Both the position numbers and the translations under genes were made by a program. Below the pieces are notes generated by a model that was not told the DNA's origin, searched no databases, and saw only the letters and a list, made by a program, of their open reading frames with translations. Below are positions 26,911 through 35,451 of a stretch of DNA of 58,521 bases, piece by piece (position 1 is the first letter of the stretch; every line of letters begins with the position of its first letter). Source of the stretch: VRUE01 sp036406595 (GTDB lineage Bacteria > Actinomycetota > Thermoleophilia > Solirubrobacterales > 70-9); assembly GCA_036406595.1 (NCBI GenBank), contig DASXAR010000050.1:1-58521 (forward strand). Direction: 5' to 3'.

Positions 26911-27887
26911 GCCGGTTTCCCCGCCGCCCTGCGGAGCGCCAGCGTCAGCGCCAGTTGATCGCCGTAGTCGGCGCCGCCACGGCACCAGACCTCGAGGTCG
27001 GCGAGCGCGATGGTCGCCTCGCGCAGCTCCTCGGAGCCGACGCCCTTGAGCCGGCCCACGAGCATCTTTGCCGCGTACGGATGCATCCCGAGTCCGGCCT
27101 CGACCTGCTTGGCGGGACGGCCCGCCTCGAGCTCGGAGGCGGCGGCGCAGGCCTTGCGCAGTCGCGACGCGAGCCCGTAGACCAGACCGGTCACGTTCTC
27201 GCCCTGCGCGATCAACCGCTCCCCGATCGATATCGCCTTGACGGAATCGCGCTCGAGCAGGGCGTCGGAAAGCGCCCAGACCGCCGCCTCCGAGGTGTCG
27301 GTGACCATCTCGGCGAGATCGCCGGCGCTCACCTCCCCGCCCTCTCCGGCCCAGACGGCCAGCCGCTCGAGCTCGTTGCGCAGCCGCAGGGGATTTGCGC
27401 CGAGGCGGTCGACGAGCATCCGCGCCGCGTCACGGTCGAGGCGGAAGCCCAGGCGCTGCGCGTCGGCGACCAGCGACCGTGGCATGTCCCGGGCCTTTGC
27501 GGCCATGAACTCGTGGACCTCGCCCCCCGCCCGCTCGACCGCGCCGGCCAGCTTGGCGGATGCCTTTGCGCGGGAGATCAGGACGACGCTCAGATCCGGC
27601 GGCAGGTCGGCGAGGCCGGCGATGACTGCGTCGATCTGCTTCTCGCTCCAGCGGTCGACCCCGTCGGCGAGCAGATATCGCCTCGACTCGGTCAGGGACA
27701 GCGCCGGGATCGCCGCAAGGAGCGCCTCGTGATCCGGCGCGCCGCGCCCCTCGAGTGGCTCGAAGGTCTCCAGCGAAGCCGGACCACCGTCGCGTTCAGC
27801 CCGCGCCCGCAGGCGGGCGCGGGTCGCGTCGATCTTCGCCGTGTCGGTGCCGGCGATCAGGTAGAGGGATCGCATCTCCTCGGCCAC
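26907..27887 (-). CDS. holA: DNA polymerase III delta subunit
   Basis: A 326-aa clamp-loader subunit. The N-terminal LYLIAGTDTAKIDATRARLR, central RDMPRSLVADAQRLGFRLDRDAARMLVDRLG and C-terminal HPYAAKMLVGRLKG are typical of HolA. As part of the clamp loader it opens the beta clamp. Placement after comEA-comEC next to rpsT is the usual bacterial arrangement. Thirty-seven bases separate it from the His-rich membrane protein gene. Confidence 0.93.
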   Translation of the reverse strand: MAEEMRSLYLIAGTDTAKIDATRARLRARAERDGGPASLETFEPLEGRGAPDHEALLAAIPALSLTESRRYLLADGVDRWSEKQIDAVIAGLADLPPDLSVVLISRAKASAKLAGAVERAGGEVHEFMAAKARDMPRSLVADAQRLGFRLDRDAARMLVDRLGANPLRLRNELERLAVWAGEGGEVSAGDLAEMVTDTSEAAVWALSDALLERDSVKAISIGERLIAQGENVTGLVYGLASRLRKACAAASELEAGRPAKQVEAGLGMHPYAAKMLVGRLKGVGSEELREATIALADLEVWCRGGADYGDQLALTLALRRAAGKPA

Positions 27888-27924
27888 CGGCCGAGTCTAG
27901 ATGCATGGGGAGGCGGCGACGGGC

Positions 27925-28887
27925 CTAGTGGCCGGAGACGTCGTCGTGGCCGGAGGCGTGGCCGTGACCGTTGCCTTCAGAGGAGCCCTGAGAGGGCGGT
28001 TCCAGCAGCGACGGGGGCAGGGCCGGCGAGGACGGCTCGCTCGAATGCGAGCCATGGCCGTGTCCGCCTCCCCCGGACTCGGCTGGAGGCGTAACGGGAA
28101 GCGAGGAGCCGCCGCTGTTCGAGTGGCCATGGCCGCCGCCCTTCACTTCGGACGGCGCCGGAAGGGGAAGCTGCGCCTGAGCCTGGTGCGTTCCGTGCCC
28201 GTTGCCGCCGGAGGACTTGCCCGGAGAGCTCGGAGTCTCCCTGCCGACCGCCCCGTGGCCGTTGCCGCCTTCGGACGGCGGGACCGCCGGTGGCGACGCC
28301 GGGCTCGGCGCGGTCTCGGATCCGGGGCTCGCCGGCGGCGAGGTCGCGGGCGGACTGGCAGGAGCAGGGGCCGGGGCATGTTCCGGCGCGGCGCTGCCTG
28401 CCGGAAGTGGTGCCGAGTTGCCGACGACGGGGGACGCTCCCGGGGAGCCGGGCCGCTGCCGGCCGCCGGCCCCCGCGGAGCCGGTGGCAGGCGGGGAGGG
28501 AATCGCCGCGCCGAGCGCGGCTCCAGCTCCGGTGGTAGCCGCGCCGAGGGCCACGCCCTTGGAGATGTGCACGGTACCGCTCTCCTGCGGAGCGCTCGGA
28601 ATCGGTGTTCCCGCGACGATCGGCCAGTCCTGGTGCACGGCGAACGCGACGAACCCGAGCCCGACCGCCGCGATCATCCCCAGCAGGGCGAAGGTGGTGC
28701 TGCGGGCGCGTTCGAGAAGTCCGTCGCCCGCGAAGCTCAATCTGAACGTCGGGCGAGTCGGTTTCTGTCCGCGCATATGGAGCACCGATACGTCCATCGG
28801 CGGGCGGGCGCTTATGCCCAAGGGCCTTCGCCCAAAAGCTCCAAATATCGTGTCAAGAGATTCCCAATTCTTGGTATGGCCGGTCAT
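27925..28887 (-). CDS. Membrane-anchored protein with long disordered Pro/Ser and Gly-His-rich tail
   Basis: A 320-aa protein of unknown function. The N-terminal 65 residues are basic, followed by one transmembrane helix (about residues 67-86: FALLGMIAAVGLGFVAFAV). The rest is low complexity, Ala/Pro/Ser-rich to about residue 215. It then carries five clusters of the GNGHG/GGGHGH type and ends HGHASGHDDVSGH. The clusters could bind divalent metals outside the cell; this is inference. Its start overlaps the comEC stop (ATGA), so it is translationally coupled to the DNA-uptake channel gene. A start at the later Met of MRGQKPTRP is possible. Confidence 0.75.
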   Translation of the reverse strand: MTGHTKNWESLDTIFGAFGRRPLGISARPPMDVSVLHMRGQKPTRPTFRLSFAGDGLLERARSTTFALLGMIAAVGLGFVAFAVHQDWPIVAGTPIPSAPQESGTVHISKGVALGAATTGAGAALGAAIPSPPATGSAGAGGRQRPGSPGASPVVGNSAPLPAGSAAPEHAPAPAPASPPATSPPASPGSETAPSPASPPAVPPSEGGNGHGAVGRETPSSPGKSSGGNGHGTHQAQAQLPLPAPSEVKGGGHGHSNSGGSSLPVTPPAESGGGGHGHGSHSSEPSSPALPPSLLEPPSQGSSEGNGHGHASGHDDVSGH

Positions 28888-30725
28888 GAACCGGCCCTCA
28901 CGACCATCGAAGCGCGCCCAACTTCGAGGACCACGGTCCCGTCACGGTCCGTGCGCATCACCCTGACCCCGTTCCGGGCCAGCGTTGCCAGGGTGCTCGG
29001 GGCGGGATGTCCATACGGATTGTCGGCTCCCACGGAGACGATCGCGATGCGGGGTGAGCTCTCGGCGAGCAGCTCGGCGAGGCCGGGGTCCTCGCTGCCG
29101 TGGTGGGCGACCTTGAGCGCGTCGAGCGGGCCGGGATCAAGCGGGGTCGTGGCCGACTCCGCGTCTCCGGTGAGCAGCATCGTGAAGCCTCGCCACCGAG
29201 CCAGCAGGACGAGCGAGAGGCTGTTCGGGTCCTCGGGGACTGCCCGCCCGGCGAGCATCTCCGGCGGCGGCCAGAGCACGTCGAGCCGCAGCCCTCCGGA
29301 GCGAAGCCGATCGCCGCTCGCTATGCGTTCGGTGGCGACGCCGGCGGCCCTCACGGTCCTCAGCGTGCCCGGCCGTAGCGCCGCGTACTCGAGGTGCCCT
29401 ATGGGCACGCCGCCGAGGATTTCGCGCACCCCGCCCGCGTGGTCGCGTTGGTCGTGCGTGACGACGACCGCACCCAGCGCTTCGACTCCCGCGTCGCGCA
29501 GCTTCGCCGCGAGCCCGTCACCGGGAGGCCCGCCGTCGACCAGCACCGGCGGCGCCGCGCCCGGCTGAAGGAGGATCGCGTCCCCCTGGCCGACGTCGAG
29601 GACCGAGATCCGCAGTCCCCCCGGTGAGACGGCGCGCTGCTCGGCGCGACTCGGGCCGCTCAGCCCCCAGATGGAGGCGAGCACGGCGAGCAATGCGGCA
29701 GCGATGCGCAGCGCCGCCGCGGGAGGACGGGTCCGGGGGACGGTGGTCCGCCGCCGCCGTCGCATCCGCAGCGCGAGGAGGACGCCCGCCGCCAGCCCGA
29801 GATAGGCGGCGGTAAGCCCAGCCAGGCTCAGGTGCAGATGCACGAGGGCCCAGGAGGGACGACCGCACCAGCCGGCGACCTGGGCGATATAGGCGAGGAA
29901 GAGTGCATCGAGGCCGTTGATGACCTCGACCGGGAAGCCCGGAAGCTGTCCGGCTGCGGCCGCCACCATGCCCAGCCACATCGCCGGAGCGACGGCGGGA
30001 GCCGCCAGCAGGTTGGCGAGCAGCGTCGTCGTCGAGAGCTCGCCGAAGTGGAAGGCGATCAGCGGCGCCGTCGCGAGCGTCGCGGCGACGGTCATCGCCA
30101 CCGCCTCGCGCAGCGCGCGCCCCCCCGCTCCGTCGCCGAGCCAGGGTCGTTGCGACTCCCTCAGCATTGGACCCAGAAGGAGGATGCCGAGCACCGCGGC
30201 GAAGCTCATCTGCCAGCCGACGTCGGCGGCGACGCCGGGCTCCACCGCCAGCGTCACCGCCGCCGCTACGGCGAGCGGATAGAACCGGGTCCGGCGCCGC
30301 CCGGCCAGCATCGCGATCACGCTGAGCGCGCCCATCACGGCGGCCCGCTGGATCGAGGGAGCCGCTCCGGCGATCGGGACATAGGCGGCGATCAGGGCGA
30401 GGAGCCAGAGAAGGCGGGTGCGCAGCGGGATTCCCAGTGCGGCGAGGAGCGGATTCGCGAGCAGGGCGAGGAGGGCGACGTTCTGCCCCGAGACGGCAAG
30501 CAGGTGACTGAGCCCGGAGCGGCGGAAGTCCTCGCTGGTCCCCGGGTCCACCTCGTCGTCCTCGCCGAGCACGAAGCCGCGCGCGAGCGCCGCCTCCCTC
30601 GCCGGCGCGCCCCGGCCGAGCGCGGCGCTGGCCCGCGAGCGGAGCGCTTCGCTGTGGACGATCGCCAGGATCGCGACCGCACCGATCGCCAGCAGCAGTG
30701 GGACCGGCGGCCGCTGGTCGCCCAT
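28884..30725 (-). CDS. comEC: ComEC/Rec2-family DNA-uptake channel protein
   Basis: A 613-aa protein with the Competence domain (FRRSGLSHLLAVSGQNVALL...AAPSIQRAAVMGAL) and a C-terminal metallo-beta-lactamase-like domain (ISVLDVGQGDAILL, VTHDQRDHAGG, KVAHHGSED). ComEC forms the channel that carries single-stranded DNA across the membrane. Two oddities are seen: the usual N-terminal DUF4131 region is essentially missing, with the competence domain starting around residue 65, and the first metal motif reads H-D-Q-R-D-H where HxHxDH is expected. comEA precedes it by 7 bases. Confidence 0.92.
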   Translation of the reverse strand: MGDQRPPVPLLLAIGAVAILAIVHSEALRSRASAALGRGAPAREAALARGFVLGEDDEVDPGTSEDFRRSGLSHLLAVSGQNVALLALLANPLLAALGIPLRTRLLWLLALIAAYVPIAGAAPSIQRAAVMGALSVIAMLAGRRRTRFYPLAVAAAVTLAVEPGVAADVGWQMSFAAVLGILLLGPMLRESQRPWLGDGAGGRALREAVAMTVAATLATAPLIAFHFGELSTTTLLANLLAAPAVAPAMWLGMVAAAAGQLPGFPVEVINGLDALFLAYIAQVAGWCGRPSWALVHLHLSLAGLTAAYLGLAAGVLLALRMRRRRRTTVPRTRPPAAALRIAAALLAVLASIWGLSGPSRAEQRAVSPGGLRISVLDVGQGDAILLQPGAAPPVLVDGGPPGDGLAAKLRDAGVEALGAVVVTHDQRDHAGGVREILGGVPIGHLEYAALRPGTLRTVRAAGVATERIASGDRLRSGGLRLDVLWPPPEMLAGRAVPEDPNSLSLVLLARWRGFTMLLTGDAESATTPLDPGPLDALKVAHHGSEDPGLAELLAESSPRIAIVSVGADNPYGHPAPSTLATLARNGVRVMRTDRDGTVVLEVGRASMVVRAGS

Positions 30726-30732
30726 CGCAGGC

Positions 30733-31311
30733 TCAGGGCTGAAGGCGGGAGCGGAGCGACTCGAGCGTGGCCGGGCCGATGCCGCTGACGTCGTCGAGCT
30801 GCTCGACCGAGGCCAGACCGCCCCTTTCGTCGCGGTATTCGACGATCTTCTCCGCCGTCACGGGCCCGATCCCGTCGATCGTTTCCAGCTGCTCGACCGT
30901 GGCGCTGCCGAGGCTGATCGGCGCATCGGGCGAAGCTTCCCCTGGCGAAGCGGCCGCGGCTCCATCATCTTCCCCCGGCACTACAACCTGCTGGCCGTCG
31001 GTGAGGCGGGCCGCTCGGTTGATCGCTTCAAGCGCGGCGCCTGGAGCCGCTCCTCCCGCACGCTGCACCGCGTCGATCACGCGCGAGCCGCCGGGCAGGC
31101 GGTAGACACCAGGCCGCTCCACGGCGCCCGCCACGTCGACGACGACGTCGGCTCCGCTGCCGGAAACCCTCACCTCCTCCCCACCCCCCGAGCTCGTGAA
31201 CGCGGCCTGTGTCGCGGCAGGCTCGCTTCTGATCGCGCGGGCCCCGACCAGCAGCAGGGCAACCGCGATCGCGGCGTAGACCATGACCTGCGTCCTGCTC
31301 AACTCCGGCAC
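30733..31311 (-). CDS. comEA: ComEA-like DNA-binding competence protein
   Basis: A 192-aa membrane-anchored protein: N-terminal helix (about residues 8-25), an SLBB domain (VVVDVAGAVERPGVYRLPGG) and a C-terminal pair of helix-hairpin-helix motifs (IDGIGPVTAEKIVEYR and VSGIGPATLESLRS). ComEA captures incoming double-stranded DNA outside the membrane and hands it to ComEC, the next gene. Together with the coupled His-rich protein it forms a three-gene uptake unit. comF or pilus genes are not in the window. Confidence 0.94.
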   Translation of the reverse strand: MPELSRTQVMVYAAIAVALLLVGARAIRSEPAATQAAFTSSGGGEEVRVSGSGADVVVDVAGAVERPGVYRLPGGSRVIDAVQRAGGAAPGAALEAINRAARLTDGQQVVVPGEDDGAAAASPGEASPDAPISLGSATVEQLETIDGIGPVTAEKIVEYRDERGGLASVEQLDDVSGIGPATLESLRSRLQP

Positions 31312-31368
31312 GGACCGGAGCGTGCCGGGGACCGGCGCACGCCTGGCGCGCGCATTTGAAGAATTCAG

Positions 31369-31764
31369 CTACAGGTCGTCGTCGTCGTAGCCGCTGACCT
31401 CGGCCATCTGGCCGTCGTACAGCTCGGTGATCGCGACCGGCGGGGACTGGACCGAAACGCAGGCCATCTCTCCCTCGCCGTCATTGGCGATCGAGTGTTC
31501 GGTGGCCGGGGGGACGAGGATCAGGTCGCCCTCGCTCACCCGCTGGGTGTCGCCTGCCACCGACATCGTGCCGCCTCCCCGCACGACGACGTAAACCTGC
31601 TCGCCCTCCTCGTGGGAGCGCAGCGCCTGCTCGGCGCCGGCCGGGATCACCAACCAGTTGACGGACATGTTCCGCGCGCCCATTTCTCCCGCATCCATCA
31701 GCACGTGGGAGCTGAGCCGGTGCCACTCCTCCACCGGGGCATCTGAGAGCCGCCTGACGAGCAT
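31369..31764 (-). CDS. Cupin-domain protein
   Basis: A 131-aa single-domain cupin. The two cupin motifs are recognisable: SHEEGEQVYVVVRGGGTMSV (His, Glu ligands) and EGDLILVPPATEHSIANDG (His ligand). The acidic tail ends SGYDDDDL. It could be a small metal-dependent enzyme or a sensor; the substrate is unknown. It sits between leuS and comEA, 45 bases after leuS. Confidence 0.85.
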   Translation of the reverse strand: MLVRRLSDAPVEEWHRLSSHVLMDAGEMGARNMSVNWLVIPAGAEQALRSHEEGEQVYVVVRGGGTMSVAGDTQRVSEGDLILVPPATEHSIANDGEGEMACVSVQSPPVAITELYDGQMAEVSGYDDDDL

Positions 31765-31809
31765 TCGGCGCGGGTTGTACCAGATGTTGGCCGCCGGGCT
31801 GATGCCAGC

Positions 31810-34299
31810 TCAGCGAACCACCAGATTGACGAGCTTCCCCGGCACGACGATTTCCTTGACCACGTCGCGCCCGTCGAGGTGGCGGCGCACTTTCTCGCTG
31901 GCCCGGGCGAGCTCGATCAACTCGCTCTCCGGCGCCTCGGGGGACACTTCGATGCGGTCGCGAAGCCTGCCGTTGACCTGGACGATCACAGTTACCGTCT
32001 CGCGCGCCAGCAGCTCCGGGTCGGCCTCGGGCCAGGGCCGCTCCCAGACGCGTCCGCCCTCCAGCCGCTCCCAGATCTCGGCGCCGATGTGGGGCGCGAA
32101 GGGAAAGATCAGCGAGGCGGCGGTGCTCGCGGCGAAACGAACGGCGGAGACCCCCTCCGCCGCCGCGTAGAGGTCGTCCTTGGTCCGGTATGCCTCGTTC
32201 ACCAGCTCCATCACAGCGGCGATCGCGGTGTTGAACTGGAAGCCGCGCTCGAAGTCGCGGGTCACCTTGTCGATCGCCCAATGGGCCTTCGCGAGGAGGA
32301 CGCGGGCGTCACCGCCGGCGGATCGGGCCTCGAGCTCGCCGGCCTCCTTTCCCTCGACCTCGGCGCTGAGGCGCCAGAGACGGGCCAGGAAGCGGTTCAC
32401 TCCCTCGACCCCCTCGTCGGACCAGTCGCCCCCGCGCTCCGGCGGGCCCATGAAGCAGACGTAGGTGCGGGCCGTGTCGGCGCCGTAGCGCTCGACGTAC
32501 TCGGCCGGGCTCACCGTATTTCCCCGCGACTTCGACATCTTCGCGCCGTCGCGGGTGATCATCCCCTGCGTGAACAGGTTGGCGAAGGGCTCCTGCACGG
32601 AGAGGTGCCCGAGGTCCGCCAGCGCCTTCGTGAAGAAGCGCGCGTACATCAGGTGAAGGATTGCGTGCTCGACCCCGCCGATGTACTGGTCGACGGGAAG
32701 CCAGTGATCGGCCGCGGTGTTCTCCCAGGCCCTCTCCTCGTCCCGCGCGTCGAGGTAGCGGATGAAGTACCAGGAGGAGTCGACGAAGGTGTCCATGGTG
32801 TCGGTCTCCCGCCTTGCCGGGCCGTCGCACCGGGGGCACTCCGTGGCGACCCACTCCTCGGCAGCGGCAAGCGGGCTGCGCCCCCGCGGCGCGTAGTCCT
32901 CGACCTCGGGCAGCTCCACCGGCAGCTGCTCCACCGGCACGGGGACGAGCCCGCACTTCTCGCAGTAGACGACGGGTATCGGCGCGCCCCAGTAGCGCTG
33001 CCGCGAGACCAGCCAGTCACGCAGGCGGTAGTTGACCGCCTCTTCCCCCCGCCCCTCGGACGCCAGCCAGGCGATGATCTCCGCGTAGGCGTCGCGGTTG
33101 TGCTTGCCGTCGAAGCGGCCCGAGCCGGTCATCGGGCCGTCTCCCGCATAGGGGAGCCCGTCGCCGTCGCGCGCCGTCTCCGGATCGGTCCCATCGATGA
33201 CCCGCCGGATCGGCAGCTCGAAGGCCCTCGCGAACTCGTAGTCGCGCACGTCGTGGGCGGGAACGGCCATGATCGCGCCGGTCCCATACTCCATCAGCAC
33301 GTAGTCGGCGACGAACATCGGGATCTCCTCACCGTTGACCGGGTTGACGACCGTCCGCCCCAGCGGCACTCCCGTCTTCGGCCGGTCCTCGTCGCCGCGC
33401 TGCTCCGCCGACTCGCGGGCGACCTCGTTGAGGTACTCCCGCACCGGCCCCTCGGCCGCTGTTCCCGCGATCAGGCGCTCGAGCTCGGGATGCTCGGGAG
33501 CGAGGACGAAGAAGGTCGCGCCAAAGAGGGTGTCGGGGCGGGTGGTGAAGACGGGGAAGTCGATTCCGACCTCCTCGCAGCGAAAGGTGACCTCGGCCCC
33601 CTCGGAGCGCCCGATCCAGTTGCGCTGCATCGTGACGACGTGCTCGGGCCACGACTCGAGCAGGTCGAAATCGGCCAGCAGCCGCTCGGCGTAGTCGGTG
33701 ATCCTGAAGAACCACTGCTCGAGCCGGCGCTGTTCGACCGGGGTCCCGCAACGCTCGCAGCGACCGTCCACCACCTGCTCGTTGGCCAGAACGGTGGCGT
33801 CCTTCGGGCACCATTGGACCGGCGCCTCGTCCCGGTAGGCGAGACCGCGCTCGAGCAGCTGGAGGAAGATCCACTGCGTCCATCGGTAGTACTCGGGGGT
33901 GTGGGTCGCCAGCTCCCGCGACCAATCGATCGAGATCCCCCACTCCTCGAACTGCCGCCGGAAGGACTCGATCGAGCGCTCGGTCGCCTCACGCGGCGGC
34001 TCGCCGGTGTTGATCGCGTTGTTCTCAGCCGGCAGGCCGAAGGAGTCGTAGCCCATCGGGTGGATGACGTCGAATCCGTGCCGGCGGCGAAAGTGGGCGA
34101 TCGCGTCCCCGACCGAGTAGACCTTGAGGTGGCCGACGTGAGGTTCCCCGGACGGGTAGGGAAGCATCTCCAGCACGTAGGCCTTCGGCTTGGAGCCCTC
34201 GAACCCCGGTCGGCCGGGGTTGGCGACGGCCCAGGTCCGCTCCTCGGACCAGATCCGCTGCCACTTCTCCTCGATCGCCTTCGGCTCATACGCGGCCAT
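31810..34299 (-). CDS. leuS: Leucyl-tRNA synthetase
   Basis: An 829-aa class Ia synthetase that charges tRNA-Leu. The HIGH signature reads HVGH in PYPSGEPHVGHLKVYSV and the KMSKS loop is KMSKSRGN. The CP1 editing domain lies between them, with CxxC zinc-type pairs (WCPKDATVLANEQV, CERCGTP, CEKCG, CPRCDGP). The ATG at 34299 (MAAYEPKAIEEKWQRIW) matches the family N-terminus; the longer open frame upstream is a shadow of the neighbouring membrane gene. No T-box leader motif was seen. Confidence 0.97.
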   Translation of the reverse strand: MAAYEPKAIEEKWQRIWSEERTWAVANPGRPGFEGSKPKAYVLEMLPYPSGEPHVGHLKVYSVGDAIAHFRRRHGFDVIHPMGYDSFGLPAENNAINTGEPPREATERSIESFRRQFEEWGISIDWSRELATHTPEYYRWTQWIFLQLLERGLAYRDEAPVQWCPKDATVLANEQVVDGRCERCGTPVEQRRLEQWFFRITDYAERLLADFDLLESWPEHVVTMQRNWIGRSEGAEVTFRCEEVGIDFPVFTTRPDTLFGATFFVLAPEHPELERLIAGTAAEGPVREYLNEVARESAEQRGDEDRPKTGVPLGRTVVNPVNGEEIPMFVADYVLMEYGTGAIMAVPAHDVRDYEFARAFELPIRRVIDGTDPETARDGDGLPYAGDGPMTGSGRFDGKHNRDAYAEIIAWLASEGRGEEAVNYRLRDWLVSRQRYWGAPIPVVYCEKCGLVPVPVEQLPVELPEVEDYAPRGRSPLAAAEEWVATECPRCDGPARRETDTMDTFVDSSWYFIRYLDARDEERAWENTAADHWLPVDQYIGGVEHAILHLMYARFFTKALADLGHLSVQEPFANLFTQGMITRDGAKMSKSRGNTVSPAEYVERYGADTARTYVCFMGPPERGGDWSDEGVEGVNRFLARLWRLSAEVEGKEAGELEARSAGGDARVLLAKAHWAIDKVTRDFERGFQFNTAIAAVMELVNEAYRTKDDLYAAAEGVSAVRFAASTAASLIFPFAPHIGAEIWERLEGGRVWERPWPEADPELLARETVTVIVQVNGRLRDRIEVSPEAPESELIELARASEKVRRHLDGRDVVKEIVVPGKLVNLVVR

Positions 34300-34316
34300 G
34301 TCGGCGATCTTACGAT

Positions 34317-35036
34317 TCAGAAGACCGGAGAGAGTGCCTCGAGGAAGTGGGGCCAGACGTAGACCTCGATCGTCGCGGCGGCAACGAGGGTCGGTACCGC
34401 GAGCACGACGGTGATGAAGGTCGCCGCGAGCAGCTGATTCCATTGGCCGCGACGGCTGGCGATCAGCCAGGCGGCGAGGGGCAGGAAGAGCGCGGTCAGC
34501 TCGGGGATCGCGTGCGGCATCACGCTGAGGATCAGGGCGCCGTGCGAGATGTGCAGCTGGTAGGCGATCGTCGAGCCCTGGAAGCCGAGGTAGAGGGCCT
34601 GGGTGGAGAGCGAGAAAAGCGTGACCGCCGCCACGAAGAGGATCGCGAATTGGCCGGCCTTCACGTGCACCCAGCGCGAGAGGCCGGAGCGCTGCGCCGC
34701 CGCGAGCGGCATCGAGGCGCCGGCGATGAAGCCGGCGATGCAGGCGGTCGCGTGGAGGGCGAGGACGAGCGAGTTGCGCCAGAGGATCGGCACCAGGTCG
34801 TCCGCATGGGTCGGTTCGGTGAGACCGGGCATGTGGATCGGGGTGATATCGGGCGTGAGGAGGCCGGAGACGACCCAGACGACGCCGAGCAGGGTCAGGG
34901 CGATCGCGACGCTGAGCGCGAGCCAGCCGCGCAGAATCCGCCACGGCGCCGCGTTCCACGCCTCGAAGGTCTCGCGCGTATCCCGCATCCCGTGCGAGAA
35001 GACGTGTTCGTTGGCCCCGTTCATCGGATCAACCAT
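34317..35036 (-). CDS. SpoIIM-like (stage II sporulation protein M family) membrane protein
   Basis: A 239-aa protein with about five transmembrane segments. LWRNSLVLALHATACIAGFIAGASMP and HISHGALILSVMPHAIPELTALFLPLAAW match the pattern of the SpoIIM/DUF95 family (PHxIPEL). In non-sporulating bacteria these proteins have no defined role; sporulation is not implied. The start was set at ATG 35036, overlapping the preceding gene by 8 bases; ATG 35024, just past that gene's stop, is an alternative. Confidence 0.75.
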   Translation of the reverse strand: MVDPMNGANEHVFSHGMRDTRETFEAWNAAPWRILRGWLALSVAIALTLLGVVWVVSGLLTPDITPIHMPGLTEPTHADDLVPILWRNSLVLALHATACIAGFIAGASMPLAAAQRSGLSRWVHVKAGQFAILFVAAVTLFSLSTQALYLGFQGSTIAYQLHISHGALILSVMPHAIPELTALFLPLAAWLIASRRGQWNQLLAATFITVVLAVPTLVAAATIEVYVWPHFLEALSPVF

Positions 35037-35271
35037 CGGCAGCGCGACGCCTCGGTTTGAGCAGGCTCCAGACCGAGACCGCCGTCCATACCGACTCAAG
35101 CAGCACGAATCCCCACTGCTCTTCACGCACGGCGAGGACGGTGAGAATCGCGGCACCGACGGCATTGAGCGCCAGATAGACGCGCGATTGCGTGTCCAGC
35201 GCGCCGAATTGCGCCGCTGCGAAGGCGCTCAGGATGAGCAGGGCGCCGACGACCTGAACGAGCTGAGCCAT
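35029..35271 (-). CDS. Small membrane protein, CBU_0592-like
   Basis: An 80-aa protein with three predicted helices: MAQLVQVVGALLILSAFAAAQF, then YLALNAVGAAILTVLAV and WGFVLLESVWTAVSVWSLL, followed by a basic tail KPRRRAADG. This resembles the CBU_0592 family of small membrane proteins with unknown function. ATG 35271 is preferred to the codon at 35298 because family members begin right at the first helix. It ends inside the start of the SpoIIM-like gene. Confidence 0.72.
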   Translation of the reverse strand: MAQLVQVVGALLILSAFAAAQFGALDTQSRVYLALNAVGAAILTVLAVREEQWGFVLLESVWTAVSVWSLLKPRRRAADG

Positions 35272-35313
35272 GACCGCCGAGGCTACTTCGGGTGGCACGC
35301 CGCCGTCAGCTGT

Positions 35314-35451
35314 CTATGCCGAGATTGCTTGGCGAACGGGTCCAATTCGCGCATAGGGCTTGCCGCGACGCCTGATCAGGATCTCACTTCCGCGGGAAGC
35401 TCGCTCCATGTAGTAGCCGAACCGGTTCCGAAACTGGTGGGCCCCAACTTC
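35314..35451 (-). other. Phd/YefM antitoxin-like segment directly downstream of the tRNA
   Basis: About 45 codons: VGAHQFRNRFGYYMERASRG followed by EILIRRRGKPYARIGPV. This matches the compact Phd/YefM antitoxin pattern (xxAxEFRNRFGxYLERVxxGE-xxxTRxGRPVARL). No ATG/GTG/TTG precedes it within the tRNA-to-segment gap, only an internal ATG inside YYMER. It is therefore either translated as the tail of the upstream ORF, uses a rare start, or is a relic. No toxin gene is adjacent. Confidence 0.55.

Noticed and set aside
34317..35036. Evidence for sporulation from the SpoIIM-like gene
   Set aside because: SpoIIM-family membrane proteins are common in non-sporulating bacteria and no other sporulation genes are present.
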